Positions 52,828 to 61,647 of a stretch of 64,000 bases of DNA are shown here, one piece after another. Under the pieces are notes generated by a model. That model worked only from the letters and a program-made list of their open reading frames with translations, was not told where the DNA came from and searched no databases. The position numbers and the translations under genes were made by a program. Every line of letters begins with the position of its first letter. Position 1 is the first letter of the stretch. Source of the stretch: JAJCZZ01 sp964569085 (GTDB lineage: Bacteria; Gemmatimonadota; Gemmatimonadetes; Longimicrobiales; Gaopeijiaceae); the NCBI GenBank assembly GCA_964569085.1, contig CAZMTA010000012.1:1-64000 (forward strand). The letters run 5' to 3'.

Positions 52828-53406
52828 ATGAACGTCTGTGTCTTCTGCGGCTCCAGCGAGGGGGCCCGCCCCGAGTACGCCCGCGCCGCCGCCGAGCTGG
52901 GCCGGGCCGTGGCCCGTGGAGGGCATCGCCTGGTGTACGGCGGGGCCCGGGCCGGGCTCATGGGCGTGCTGGCCGACGCCGCGCTGGACGCCGGGGGCGA
53001 CGTGACCGGGGTGCTCCCCCAGCCGCTCTTCGGCCGGGAGCTCGCCCATCCGGGCCTGGCGGAGCTGGTGGTCGTGCGGAGCATGCACGAGCGGAAGGCC
53101 ACCATGGTGGACCGCTCCGACGCCTTCGTCGTGCTGCCCGGAGGCATCGGCACGCTGGACGAGACCTTCGAGGTCCTCAGCTGGGCCCAGCTCGGGATCC
53201 ACTCCAAGCCGGTGGGGCTCCTGGACGTGGAGGGTTACTTCGAGGCTCTCCTGGCCTTCCTGGACCACACCGTGGCCGAGGGCTTCGTGGGGGGCTCGCA
53301 CCGCGAGCTCCTCCGGGTGGAGCGGGACGTGGAGACGCTCCTGGCGGGGCTCGAGGCGTGGACTCCGGCGAGGGTCGACACGGGGATGGGGCTGGACGAC
53401 GCCTAG
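52828..53406 (+). CDS. LOG-family protein (cytokinin riboside 5'-monophosphate phosphoribohydrolase-like)
   Basis: A 192-residue Rossmann-like enzyme with CVFCGSS at the N-terminus, LVYGGARAGLMG, and the family motif PGGIGTLDE. LOG proteins release the base from nucleoside monophosphates. Its stop overlaps the stop of the convergent DUF72 gene (CTAG at 53403-53406). Confidence 0.93.
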   Translation: MNVCVFCGSSEGARPEYARAAAELGRAVARGGHRLVYGGARAGLMGVLADAALDAGGDVTGVLPQPLFGRELAHPGLAELVVVRSMHERKATMVDRSDAFVVLPGGIGTLDETFEVLSWAQLGIHSKPVGLLDVEGYFEALLAFLDHTVAEGFVGGSHRELLRVERDVETLLAGLEAWTPARVDTGMGLDDA

Positions 53407-54383
53407 GCGCGCACCCGCTCCGCCACCGCCCGGGCCAGCCGCTCCACCGAGATCGGCGAGGAGCCCTCGGCCTTGTTGTTCACCACCACGAACGCCTCGC
53501 TCCCGGCCGTCGTGGCGGCCACCACCGCCTCCGCCAGGGCGCTCCGGGAGGTCGGGTCCTCGTCCACCAGCCGGTCGAAGGGCTCGTACCGGTCGCGCGC
53601 CGCCTCGTAGCGCAGCCCGGCGTGGAGCATCCACCGGGCCACGAGGGGCCGGTCCTGGCGGGGTGGGAAGGCCCGGAGCTGCTCGTCCAGCCCGGACATG
53701 GCCGGGTGCACCGTGTGGCAGTGGACCGCGCCCGCCGTCTCCAGGGCGTCCACGTAGGCGGGCGTCAGCAGGGCCGGCGTGCGGAGCTCCACCGCGTAGA
53801 GGGGCCCCGCCGGCAGGCCCTCCAGGAAGGTGGCCAGCCGGGACGCGAAGCGCTCCGGCCCGTCCACTAAGGAGGCGGGCATGGGGGAGAGCTGGAAGAG
53901 GAGCGGGCCGGCCTTCGCGCCGAGCCCGTCCACCATGGGCCCCACCACCACGTCGGTGGCCCATGCCGCGTCCAGGAACAGGGGGTTCCGGGTCCGCACG
54001 CTCCCGGCGTCGGGATCCAGCGGCGAGGTGACGAGGCGGTCCGCCTTCACCAGGAAGCGGAAGCCGTCGGGCACGGCGTCGGCGTACGCCCGGAAGTCCG
54101 CCGCCTCCAGGGACCGGTAGTACGAGCGGTCCACCCCCACCGTCCCCATGAGCGGGTGCTTCGCGTAGGCCGCGAGCCCTTCCCGGGCCAGGATCCGGGT
54201 CGAGACCTCCCGGTCGTAGACCAGCCCGGCCCACCCGGGAAAGCTCCACGACGAGGTGCCCAGCCGCGCGCCCCGGGGGAGGCGGCCGGCGAGGGCGCGG
54301 AGCTCCTGCGGCGCCTCGGCGGGGCCGACGGCGCGGACGGAGGGCGGGGGATCGGAGCCGAAGAGGCCGAGCTGGTCGGTCAT
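53403..54383 (-). CDS. DUF72-family protein
   Basis: A 326-residue TIM-barrel-like protein of the YecE/DUF72 family: LGTSSWSFPGWAGLVYDRE, FRFLVKADR, LLFQLSPMPA and the late VVVNNKAEGSSP are conserved. Biochemical function is not established. ATG at 54383 with GGGAGG-like sequence absent; TCCCC precedes it, so the ribosome site is weak. It stands alone, divergent from the PadR unit. Confidence 0.88.
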   Translation of the reverse strand: MTDQLGLFGSDPPPSVRAVGPAEAPQELRALAGRLPRGARLGTSSWSFPGWAGLVYDREVSTRILAREGLAAYAKHPLMGTVGVDRSYYRSLEAADFRAYADAVPDGFRFLVKADRLVTSPLDPDAGSVRTRNPLFLDAAWATDVVVGPMVDGLGAKAGPLLFQLSPMPASLVDGPERFASRLATFLEGLPAGPLYAVELRTPALLTPAYVDALETAGAVHCHTVHPAMSGLDEQLRAFPPRQDRPLVARWMLHAGLRYEAARDRYEPFDRLVDEDPTSRSALAEAVVAATTAGSEAFVVVNNKAEGSSPISVERLARAVAERVRA

Positions 54384-54454
54384 GGGGAGGAATCTAGGGC
54401 CTGCGCCGCCCGGCGCAGGGCGGAGGCGGGCCTCTCCCGCCGTCCTCTTGCGCG

Positions 54455-54505
54455 ATGTCTCTGTGAGATATAGATAAATGACAAATACATATCCCGAAGA
54501 GACAT
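54455..54505. promoter_or_regulatory. Possible PadR operator (spaced inverted repeat)
   Basis: ATGTCTCT (54455-54462) and AGAGACAT (54498-54505) are perfect 8-bp arms, centres 43 bp apart, flanking an AT-rich stretch with GATATAGATAAATGACA. The second arm covers the first possible ATG of the PadR gene. Autoregulation by PadR is typical of such pairs; binding here is inferred. Confidence 0.45.
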
Positions 54506-54512
54506 GCCCGCC

Positions 54513-54863
54513 ATGAGCCGAGCCGACGTCCCCGCCGAGCCCCCCACGCCCCTGACCTACCGCATCCTCCTGGCCCTGGCCGGGGGGGTCCGCCACGGCT
54601 ACGGGATCATCAAGGAGATCGAGGCCCGGGACGGGGAGGGGGCGGCGCCCAGCACCGGCGCGCTCTACCTGGCGCTGCAGCGCATGGAGGCCGACGACCT
54701 CATCGCCGACGCCGAGCCCCCTTCCGAGGGGGCCGACGGACGGCGGCGGTACTACCGGTTGACCGACCGGGGGCGCCGGGTGGCCGAGGCCGAGTCGGCG
54801 CGCCTCGTCGGGCTGGTGGCGGCGGCGCGGGAGCGGAACCTCCTGCCGGAGGGCAGCGCGTGA
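54513..54863 (+). CDS. PadR-family transcriptional regulator 1
   Basis: A 116-residue winged-helix protein: TYRILLALAGGVRHGYGIIKEIE, STGALYLALQRMEADDLI and RRYYRLTDRGRRVAEAE are the family blocks. I chose ATG 54513, where AAGAGA stands nine bases upstream; an ATG at 54504 has too short a spacing and lies inside the repeat. Coupled to the ADOP permease (GTGA), which it probably represses. Confidence 0.9.
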   Translation: MSRADVPAEPPTPLTYRILLALAGGVRHGYGIIKEIEARDGEGAAPSTGALYLALQRMEADDLIADAEPPSEGADGRRRYYRLTDRGRRVAEAESARLVGLVAAARERNLLPEGSA

Positions 54864-57553
54864 GCACGCGCCTCCTCCGGCTCCTCCTGCGCCTGGCGCC
54901 GGCCCGGGTCCGGGATCGCTACGGCCCGGAGATGCTGGAGGTGCACCGGAGACGGCTCCAGGAGCGGCACGGCCTCGGCCGGCTCCTCTTCGGATGGCGG
55001 GAGGTGATGGGCACGGCCGCCCTCGTCCTGCGGACCCGGCTGGGTGGGCGCGGGGCACGGCACGGCATCCACGGGACGGGAGGGGAGGGGATGATGGACG
55101 GGATCGGACGGGACGTGCGATTCGCGGCGCGGGGGCTTCGGCGCAACCCCGGCTTCACCCTGGCCGCGCTGGCGGTGCTGGGCCTGGGGATCGGGGCCGT
55201 CACGGCCATCTTCGGGGCGGCCAACGCCTACTTCTTCCGGCCGCTGCCCTTCGGGGAGGCGGACCGTCTGGTCCACCTCTACGAGTCCAACCCCGAGTTC
55301 GGGTGGACCCACCAGACGGCCGCTCCGGCCAACGCCCTGGACTGGCGGGACGAAGTGGACGCCTTCCAGGACCTGGCGCTCTTCTCCTCCTTCGTGGGGA
55401 GGGTGACGCTCCTCCGGGAGGGGGATCCCCGGCTCCTGGGGGCGACGGAGGTGTCGGGCAACTTCTTCGAGGTCCTCGGCGTCCAGCCGGCCCTCGGCCG
55501 CGGCTTCCGGTGGGAGGAGACCTGGGCCGAGGGCCGGGAATGGGGGGAGGGGCGGGAGGGCGTCGTGCTGAGCCACGACGCCTGGGTCGAGCTCTTCGGC
55601 GCGGACCCGGAGGCGGTGGGGGCCACGCTCCCGATCAACGGCCGCACCGCCGTGGTGCTGGGCGTGATGCCGGAGGGGTTCGGCTACCCGTCCCCCGAGA
55701 CGGACCTCTGGTCCACCTTCGGCTGGGAGCGGTCCACCCGGGACGCCACCTGGTTCCGTCGGGCCCACTGGCTCCGGCCGGTCGCGCGCCTGGCCCCCGG
55801 CGCCACCGTGGAGGAGGCCGACGCCCAGCTCCAGGTGGTGGTCGAGCGGCTCCAGGAGGCCTACCCGGAGACGAACCGGGTCATGGGGGCCGGGCTCATG
55901 CCCCTGCGGGCGTTCCTGATCCGTGACGTGCGCCGTTCGCTGACGATCCTCCTGGGGGCCGTGGGGCTCCTCCTCGTCCTGGCCTCCATCAACGTGGCGA
56001 ACCTGGTCCTGGTGCGGGCCGCGGACCGGGCCCGGGAGGTGGCGGTGCGCTACGCCATGGGCGCGGGCCGCCGGAGCGTCCTCCGCCTCTTCCTCTCCGA
56101 GAGCGTGCTCCTGGCCCTGGGAGGCGCCGCCCTCGGGCTGGCGCTGGGCTGGGTCGGGCTCCGCTGGATCGGGCGCCTGAGCCCGCTGGGGATCCAGGGC
56201 GCCACCGGCGCGGTGCTGGACCACCGGGTGGTCCTCTTCGCCGGGGCCTCGGCCGCCCTCTCCCTCCTCGTCTTCGGCCTCGCGCCGGCGCTCCGGTCGC
56301 TCGGCGGCGGCCTGGAGGAGGCGCTCCGCGAGGGCGGGCGGGCCGGCTCCCCGGGGCGGACGGCGCTCCGGGGGGTGCGGGGGCTGGTGGTGGCCGAGGT
56401 GGCGCTGGCGCTGGTGCTCGTGGTGGCGGCCGGGCTGATGGTGCGGAGCTTCACCCTCCTCCGCTCGGTGGACCCGGGCTTCACGGCCGAGGGGACGCTG
56501 GCGGTCACGTTCTCCATCCCCGAGGCGCGGTATTCCGCGCGGGACGACGTCCTGGCCTTCTATGACCGCTTCCTGGAGTCGGTCGAGGCCCGCCCGGGGA
56601 TCGAGCGGGCCGGCCTGGTCCAGGCGCTCCCCCTGGCCGGATGGAGCTGGACGAGCCAGTTCCAGGCCGAAGGGTGGCCGCCGGAGCGGGTCGGGCACGA
56701 GGTGATCCACCGCCGGGCGGACCGGGGGTACTTCGAGGCCCTGGAGATCCCGCTGGTCCGGGGCCGCTTCCCCGGGCCCGACGACCGGGCCGACGACCCC
56801 TGGGTGGTGGTCGTCAATGAGGCCTTCGCCCGGGAGCATTTCCCCGGCGAGGACCCGATCGGCCAGCGCATCGCCTTCGATCGCGCCGCCGCCGCCGACC
56901 CCGACGACCACCGATGGCTGGAGGTCGTGGGCATCGTGGGCGACCAGCACCAGGCGAGCCCCGGCGAGCCCGTGGCGCCGGAGGTCTTCGAGAGCGCGTG
57001 GCAGGACTGGGGCCGGAGCAACTGGGTCGTGCTGCGCACCGACGGCGAGCCCCTGGCGGCCGTCCCCGCCGTCCGCGCCGTCCTCCGGGAGATGGATCCC
57101 CTCATCCCCCTGGCCCAGGTCCGGCCGCTGCGCCAGGTGTGGCGGGCCTCCATGGAGCGGGAGGAGATGATCCTGAGCCTCCTCACGGTGTTCGGGGTGG
57201 TGGCCCTCCTCCTGGCCACGGTGGGGGTGTACGGGGTCACCGCCCAGATGGCCCGCATGCGCACCCGGGAGATCGGCATCCGCATGGCCCTGGGCGCCGG
57301 GGGAGGCGACGTCCTGGGCATGGTGCTGCGCCAGTCGCTGGGCCTCGTGGCGCTGGGGCTGGCCCTGGGCCTCGCCGTGGCGCTGGCGGGAACCGGGGTG
57401 CTCGCCGACCTCCTCTACGGCGTCGAGCCCGACGATCCGCGAACGCTGGGGGCGGTCGTTGCGCTCCTGGCCGCCGCCGGCGTCGCGGCGTGCTGGTTCC
57501 CCGCCCGACGGGCGACCACCGTGGACCCCGTGCGGTCCCTCAAGGCCGAGTAG
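54860..57553 (+). CDS. ADOP-type (MacB/FtsX-like) permease 1
   Basis: An 897-residue duplicated permease: a soluble helical N-terminal part (about 1-70), then helix 1 (RNPGFTLAALAVLGLGIGAVTAIF), a MacB-type periplasmic domain, FtsX domain (about 355-480), a second periplasmic domain and a second FtsX domain (about 760-890, ending TVDPVRSLKAE). No ATPase gene is adjacent, hence 'orphan' permease. ADOP proteins paired with PadR are characteristic of Acidobacteriota and Gemmatimonadota; substrate unknown. Confidence 0.92.
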   Translation: MSTRLLRLLLRLAPARVRDRYGPEMLEVHRRRLQERHGLGRLLFGWREVMGTAALVLRTRLGGRGARHGIHGTGGEGMMDGIGRDVRFAARGLRRNPGFTLAALAVLGLGIGAVTAIFGAANAYFFRPLPFGEADRLVHLYESNPEFGWTHQTAAPANALDWRDEVDAFQDLALFSSFVGRVTLLREGDPRLLGATEVSGNFFEVLGVQPALGRGFRWEETWAEGREWGEGREGVVLSHDAWVELFGADPEAVGATLPINGRTAVVLGVMPEGFGYPSPETDLWSTFGWERSTRDATWFRRAHWLRPVARLAPGATVEEADAQLQVVVERLQEAYPETNRVMGAGLMPLRAFLIRDVRRSLTILLGAVGLLLVLASINVANLVLVRAADRAREVAVRYAMGAGRRSVLRLFLSESVLLALGGAALGLALGWVGLRWIGRLSPLGIQGATGAVLDHRVVLFAGASAALSLLVFGLAPALRSLGGGLEEALREGGRAGSPGRTALRGVRGLVVAEVALALVLVVAAGLMVRSFTLLRSVDPGFTAEGTLAVTFSIPEARYSARDDVLAFYDRFLESVEARPGIERAGLVQALPLAGWSWTSQFQAEGWPPERVGHEVIHRRADRGYFEALEIPLVRGRFPGPDDRADDPWVVVVNEAFAREHFPGEDPIGQRIAFDRAAAADPDDHRWLEVVGIVGDQHQASPGEPVAPEVFESAWQDWGRSNWVVLRTDGEPLAAVPAVRAVLREMDPLIPLAQVRPLRQVWRASMEREEMILSLLTVFGVVALLLATVGVYGVTAQMARMRTREIGIRMALGAGGGDVLGMVLRQSLGLVALGLALGLAVALAGTGVLADLLYGVEPDDPRTLGAVVALLAAAGVAACWFPARRATTVDPVRSLKAE

Positions 57554-57561
57554 CGGGGCTC

Positions 57562-57590
57562 CCGGGGCGGCGGGCGGGGTGCCGCCCCGG
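57562..57590 (+). terminator. Terminator-like hairpin after ADOP permease 1
   Basis: CCGGGGCGGC / GCCGCCCCGG, 10-bp perfect arms with a 9-base loop, 9 bp after the stop codon. No U tract follows. Confidence 0.5.
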
Positions 57591-57639
57591 CCCGCGCCGG
57601 GGCCTCCACGCTCCCGGCGCCGGGCCCTACCTTGGATGC

Positions 57640-57984
57640 ATGAACGTCCAGATCTTCGGAACCAAGAGCGACTTCGACACCCAGAAGGCCCTGCGCTTCT
57701 TCAAGGAGCGGCGGGTGCCGGTCCACTTCCACGACTTCAAGAACCGCTCCCCGTCCAAGGGGGAGCTCCGACGCTTCTTCCAGAAGCTCGGCGCCGACGC
57801 CGTCCTGGACCGGGACGGGAAGCGGTTCCGCTCCCTCGGCCTCCACACGGCCCACTACGGCGACGATCGCTGGCTCGAGATCGCCGAGGAGGAGCCCGGG
57901 ATCCTCCGGACCCCTCTCGTGCGCAACGGCAACGACGTCACGGTGGGCCACGCCGAGGAGACCTGGAAGGGCTGGGTGGAGTAG
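57640..57984 (+). CDS. ArsC/Spx-family thioredoxin-fold protein lacking the catalytic Cys
   Basis: A 114-residue protein with the ArsC/Spx fold: IFGTKSDFDTQKALRFFKERR at the N-terminus and TPLVRNGNDVTVG at the end, as in arsenate-reductase-like proteins. In homologues a Cys precedes the FDT segment; here it is Asp11, and no Cys occurs anywhere, so reductase chemistry is unlikely. Role unknown. ATG at 57640. Confidence 0.85.
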   Translation: MNVQIFGTKSDFDTQKALRFFKERRVPVHFHDFKNRSPSKGELRRFFQKLGADAVLDRDGKRFRSLGLHTAHYGDDRWLEIAEEEPGILRTPLVRNGNDVTVGHAEETWKGWVE

Positions 57985-58054
57985 GGCGCCACCCTCCGCC
58001 GCCGCACACCGTTGCAACCCTGGCGGGCTCCGGACCGTCCTAGTATCTGTAGGA

Positions 58055-58067
58055 TGACAGTCTGTCA
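58055..58067. promoter_or_regulatory. Possible PadR operator
   Basis: TGACAGTCTGTCA is a perfect 13-bp inverted repeat 25 bp before the second PadR start, next to TAGTAT (58041-58046), a possible -10 box. Assignment to PadR is by position. Confidence 0.5.
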
Positions 58068-58092
58068 CTCCACCGATATCGGCCCGACGCCC

Positions 58093-58416
58093 ATGGACCC
58101 CACCGACCACCTTCCCCTCGCCCCCCGGGACCTGCTGATCCTGGCGGTCCTGGCCGAGGGTCCCCTCCACGGGTACGGCCTCATCAAGGCCGTGGAGGAG
58201 CGTTCCCGCTCCGGCGTCCTCCTGGACCCGGCCAACCTGTACCGGGTGCTGCGCCGCATGCGATCGCTGGCATGGATCGAGGACGTGGAGGAGGAGGAGG
58301 AGCGGCGGCGCACCCACCGCATCACCGCGGACGGACGGGCGCTCCTGGCCGCCGAGCTCCGCCGCCTCGAGCGGCTCCTCGCCGACGCCCGCCCCGCGGT
58401 GGCCGGCGAGGGATGA
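58093..58416 (+). CDS. PadR-family transcriptional regulator 2
   Basis: A 107-residue winged-helix protein with LAPRDLLILAVLAEGPLHGYGLIKAVEE and LYRVLRRMRSLAWIE. I chose ATG 58093; an ATG at 58054 would place the inverted repeat in the coding region. Coupled to the second ADOP permease (ATGA). Confidence 0.9.
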   Translation: MDPTDHLPLAPRDLLILAVLAEGPLHGYGLIKAVEERSRSGVLLDPANLYRVLRRMRSLAWIEDVEEEEERRRTHRITADGRALLAAELRRLERLLADARPAVAGEG

Positions 58417-61088
58417 GACCCAGCCCGCCGGGGCGGCTGTACGGCCTCCTGCTGCGGCTCCTGCCGCCGGACATCCGGGCGTACCGCCTGGAGATGGTGG
58501 CGGCCTTCGAGGAGCTGTGGCGCGACGCCGGGGGCGGGCGGGGGCGAGCCGCGCTCCTGGCCCGGACGCTGGGGCGCCTCCCGGCGGTGCTGGCGATGGA
58601 GTGGCTGGAGCACCTGGGCGCGATCGCCGCGCCCGGGCGGACGACGACGACGAGGACGGGAGGACGGGAGATGCTCCGGGATCTGGGGTACGCGCTGCGC
58701 TCGCTACGGAAGGCTCCGGCCTTCGCCGCCTCCGCCGTGGGGCTCATCGCCCTGGGCGTGGGGGCGGTCACGCTCATCTTCTCCCTGGTGGACCACGTCC
58801 TCCTGCGGCCGCTGCCGTACCCGGACGAGGAGCGCCTCGTCCACCTGGGCAACCCTTCCCACTCGGGCCCCTTCTTCCAGGCCCTGGAGGGCGTGGACGG
58901 GGTCGAGGCGTGGGCCGGCGCCACCACCGCCCGGGCCAACGTCGAGCTGGCGGAGCGGCCGGAGCTCATGATCCAGGCCTCGGTGAGCGACGGCTTCTTC
59001 GGCTTCTTCGGCGCCCGGGCCGCCCGGGGCCGCCTCCTGGGGCCCGGCGACGCCGGGACCGACGCCGTCGTGGTCTCCCACGGGGCGTGGCGGAGCCACT
59101 GGGGCGGCGCGCCCGGTCTGGTGGGACGCACGGTGCGGGTCAACGGGCGTCCCCGGACGGTGGTGGGCGTGCTGGCGCCGGACTTCCAGGCGCCCGAGGC
59201 GCTGGTGGGGGCGGGGAGCGGCGGGGCCGCCGGGGCGGGACCCGAGCTGTGGGGCCCCCTGGACTGGACCCAGGAGTCGCTCACGGAGACGAGCTACAGC
59301 GTCCTCCAGATCGCGGGACGGACCCGCACGGGGGTGACGGCGGGCGTGGTCCAGCAGGAGGTGGACGCGCTCCTGACGGCCCTCGCCGCGGAGGACGAGC
59401 ACTACCTGGACCGGGAGGGCCGGGTGGCCGAGGTCCCGGTGCGGGGCCTGGCCGAAGCCACGGTCCAGGGGGTGCGGCAGGGGCTGGGGCTCCTCCTGGC
59501 CGCGGTGGGCGTCCTCCTCCTGGTGGCGTGCGCCAACGTGGCGCACCTCTTCCTGGCCCGGGGTCTCGGGCGGTCCCGGGAGATGGCCGTGCGCCGGGCC
59601 GTGGGGGCGGGCGCCGGCACGGTGGCGCGCCACCTCTTCGCCGAGAGCCTCCTGGTGGGCCTGGCCGGAGCGCTCCTGGGCGCCGGGCTGGCCGCGGGCG
59701 GCCTCCAGCTCTTCCTGGCGCTGAACCCCGCCCAGCTCCCCCGGGCGGCCACCGTGACCCTCGACCCGAGGGTCCTGGCCTTCGCGGGGGGCGTGTCGGC
59801 GCTGACGGCGCTGGTCTTCGGGATGCTCCCGGCCATGCGGAGCGTGCAGACCGACCTGGCCGCGGCGCTCCACGCCGGGGGCCGGTCGGCCACCGGGGGG
59901 CGAGGGGCCAGGGGGCTGCGCCACGCCCTGGTGGCCGGCGAGGTCGCCCTCTCCCTCGTGCTGCTGGCCAGCGCGGGGCTCCTGGTGCGCAGCTTCGTCG
60001 GGGTCCGGGCCCAGGAGACCGGGTTCCGGGTCGAGGGCGTGTGGACCGTGCCCCTCAGCCCGGCGGTGGAGACCCCCGAGGAGTACCGGGCGCTGGCCGA
60101 GGAGCTCGTCCGGTCCGTGGGGGACGTCCCCGGCGTGGAGTCCGCCGCCCTGGGGCTGACCATGCCCCTCCAGTTCACCGGGGGAGGCCGCTGCTGCTGG
60201 GGCTCCCGGGTCGTGGTGGACGGGACGGCCTTCGAGGACCTGCGGGTGAGCATGCACCCGGTCACCGAGGGGTACTTCGCCACCCTCGAGCTGGAGCTCC
60301 TGGCCGGACGGGGCTGGACGGAGGCGGAGGGGGACGCGGACCCGGTGCCCGTGGTGCTCAGCGAGCCCCTGGCCCGGGAGGCCTTCGGATCCGCCGAGGC
60401 GGCGGTGGGCCGGACGCTGGAGGTGGGGGGCGGCGGGACCGTCGCGGTGGTGCGGGGCGTGGTCGCCGACAACCACCACTACGGCCTGGAGGTGGCCCAC
60501 GGCGCCGCCCTCTACCTGCCCCTGGACCAGCTCGGCTTCGCCATCCCCATGGCCCACCTGGCCGTGCGGGCCTCCCCCGGGGCGACCGCCGGTCTGGGGG
60601 GCGCGCTCCGCGAGGCCGTGTGGGCCGTGGCTCCGGAGCTCCCGGTGCCCACGGTGCGCCCCATGTCCGAGTGGCTCGGCCGCTCGACGGCGGAGCGGCG
60701 CTTCCAGTCCGCGGTCTTCGCGGCCTTCGCGGCGGTGGGGCTCCTCCTGGCCGCCGGCGGCCTCTACGGCACCCTCCTCTTCCTGGCGGCCCAGCGCCGC
60801 CGCGAGATGGGGATCCGCCTGGCCCTGGGCGCCTCCCGGGGGCGGATCGAGCGCCGCCTCCTGGTCTCGGGGCTGGGCATGACCGGGGCCGGGGTGCTCC
60901 TGGGCCTGGCCGGGGCGTGGGCCACGGGCCGCTTCCTCGAGGCCCAGGTCTGGGGTGTGGAGCCCGGGGATCCGGTGACGCTGGCGGGCGCGGCGGGGCT
61001 CCTCATGGCCACGGCGGCGCTGGCCTCCTGGCTGCCGGCGCGGCGGGCCGGACGGACCGATCCGCTGGAGACGCTCCGGGTGGAGTGA
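58413..61088 (+). CDS. ADOP-type (MacB/FtsX-like) permease 2
   Basis: An 891-residue paralogue of the permease at 54860 with the same order: helical N-terminus, helix 1 (APAFAASAVGLIALGVGAVTLIF), periplasmic domain, FtsX, periplasmic domain, FtsX (ending RTDPLETLRVE). No ATPase gene adjacent. The second periplasmic part contains GRCCWGSR with a Cys pair, which its paralogue lacks. Substrate unknown. Confidence 0.92.
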   Translation: MRPSPPGRLYGLLLRLLPPDIRAYRLEMVAAFEELWRDAGGGRGRAALLARTLGRLPAVLAMEWLEHLGAIAAPGRTTTTRTGGREMLRDLGYALRSLRKAPAFAASAVGLIALGVGAVTLIFSLVDHVLLRPLPYPDEERLVHLGNPSHSGPFFQALEGVDGVEAWAGATTARANVELAERPELMIQASVSDGFFGFFGARAARGRLLGPGDAGTDAVVVSHGAWRSHWGGAPGLVGRTVRVNGRPRTVVGVLAPDFQAPEALVGAGSGGAAGAGPELWGPLDWTQESLTETSYSVLQIAGRTRTGVTAGVVQQEVDALLTALAAEDEHYLDREGRVAEVPVRGLAEATVQGVRQGLGLLLAAVGVLLLVACANVAHLFLARGLGRSREMAVRRAVGAGAGTVARHLFAESLLVGLAGALLGAGLAAGGLQLFLALNPAQLPRAATVTLDPRVLAFAGGVSALTALVFGMLPAMRSVQTDLAAALHAGGRSATGGRGARGLRHALVAGEVALSLVLLASAGLLVRSFVGVRAQETGFRVEGVWTVPLSPAVETPEEYRALAEELVRSVGDVPGVESAALGLTMPLQFTGGGRCCWGSRVVVDGTAFEDLRVSMHPVTEGYFATLELELLAGRGWTEAEGDADPVPVVLSEPLAREAFGSAEAAVGRTLEVGGGGTVAVVRGVVADNHHYGLEVAHGAALYLPLDQLGFAIPMAHLAVRASPGATAGLGGALREAVWAVAPELPVPTVRPMSEWLGRSTAERRFQSAVFAAFAAVGLLLAAGGLYGTLLFLAAQRRREMGIRLALGASRGRIERRLLVSGLGMTGAGVLLGLAGAWATGRFLEAQVWGVEPGDPVTLAGAAGLLMATAALASWLPARRAGRTDPLETLRVE

Positions 61089-61106
61089 GGCGGGCGGGGC
61101 CCGCCC

Positions 61107-61556
61107 TCAGCGCTCGGCGTAGCGGGGCTCGCAGGCGTCCCGCTGCCGAAGCCCCATCCCCTCGAGCCCCACCCACACCAGGAGGGTGGTGTCCCGGGGC
61201 TCGCTCCAGCGCACCCGCACGTCCAGGCGCGAGCGCATGCCCGTGGTGTAGGTGAAGGGCACGCCCTCGCCGGGGCGGGCGTCCGCCTCCAGGCGGCCCC
61301 CGCCCACGCCGTCCCGGGCCTCGATGCGGAACTCGCCGGAGTGGCCCGGCCACACGGTCACGCACCCGTCCAGGGTGAGCCCCAGCGTCGGGACGGTGTC
61401 GGTGAGGAGGGTTCCGGCGCCGTCCTCCACCGGGATCGCGACCCAGCCGCCGCCCTGGCGGAGGCTCTGGAGGAGCGCGCCGGCCTGGGCGTGGAGCCCG
61501 GCCGGGAGGACGAGGAGACCCGCGAGGGCCACGGGGAGGAGGCGGGAGAGGCGCAT
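61107..61556 (-). CDS. Secreted hypothetical protein
   Basis: A 149-residue exported protein: signal peptide (about 1-22), then a strand-rich domain with GGGWVAIPVEDG, TLGLTLDGCVTVWPGHSG and RDACEPRYAER; the two Cys residues could form a disulfide. No family recognised. The ATG at 61556 is the one that begins the signal peptide. Confidence 0.66.
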   Translation of the reverse strand: MRLSRLLPVALAGLLVLPAGLHAQAGALLQSLRQGGGWVAIPVEDGAGTLLTDTVPTLGLTLDGCVTVWPGHSGEFRIEARDGVGGGRLEADARPGEGVPFTYTTGMRSRLDVRVRWSEPRDTTLLVWVGLEGMGLRQRDACEPRYAER

Positions 61557-61647
61557 GTGGATCCCTACACCGGCGGAGGCCGTCGGGCTCCGCCCGCCGG
61601 CCCTCGACCCCCCGACGAACGCCCCGCTCACCCCGCCCGGTCCGCCG

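Noticed and set aside
57640..57984. Arsenate reductase call for the ArsC-like protein
   Set aside because: The catalytic Cys is replaced by Asp and no other Cys exists, and no ars genes are nearby.
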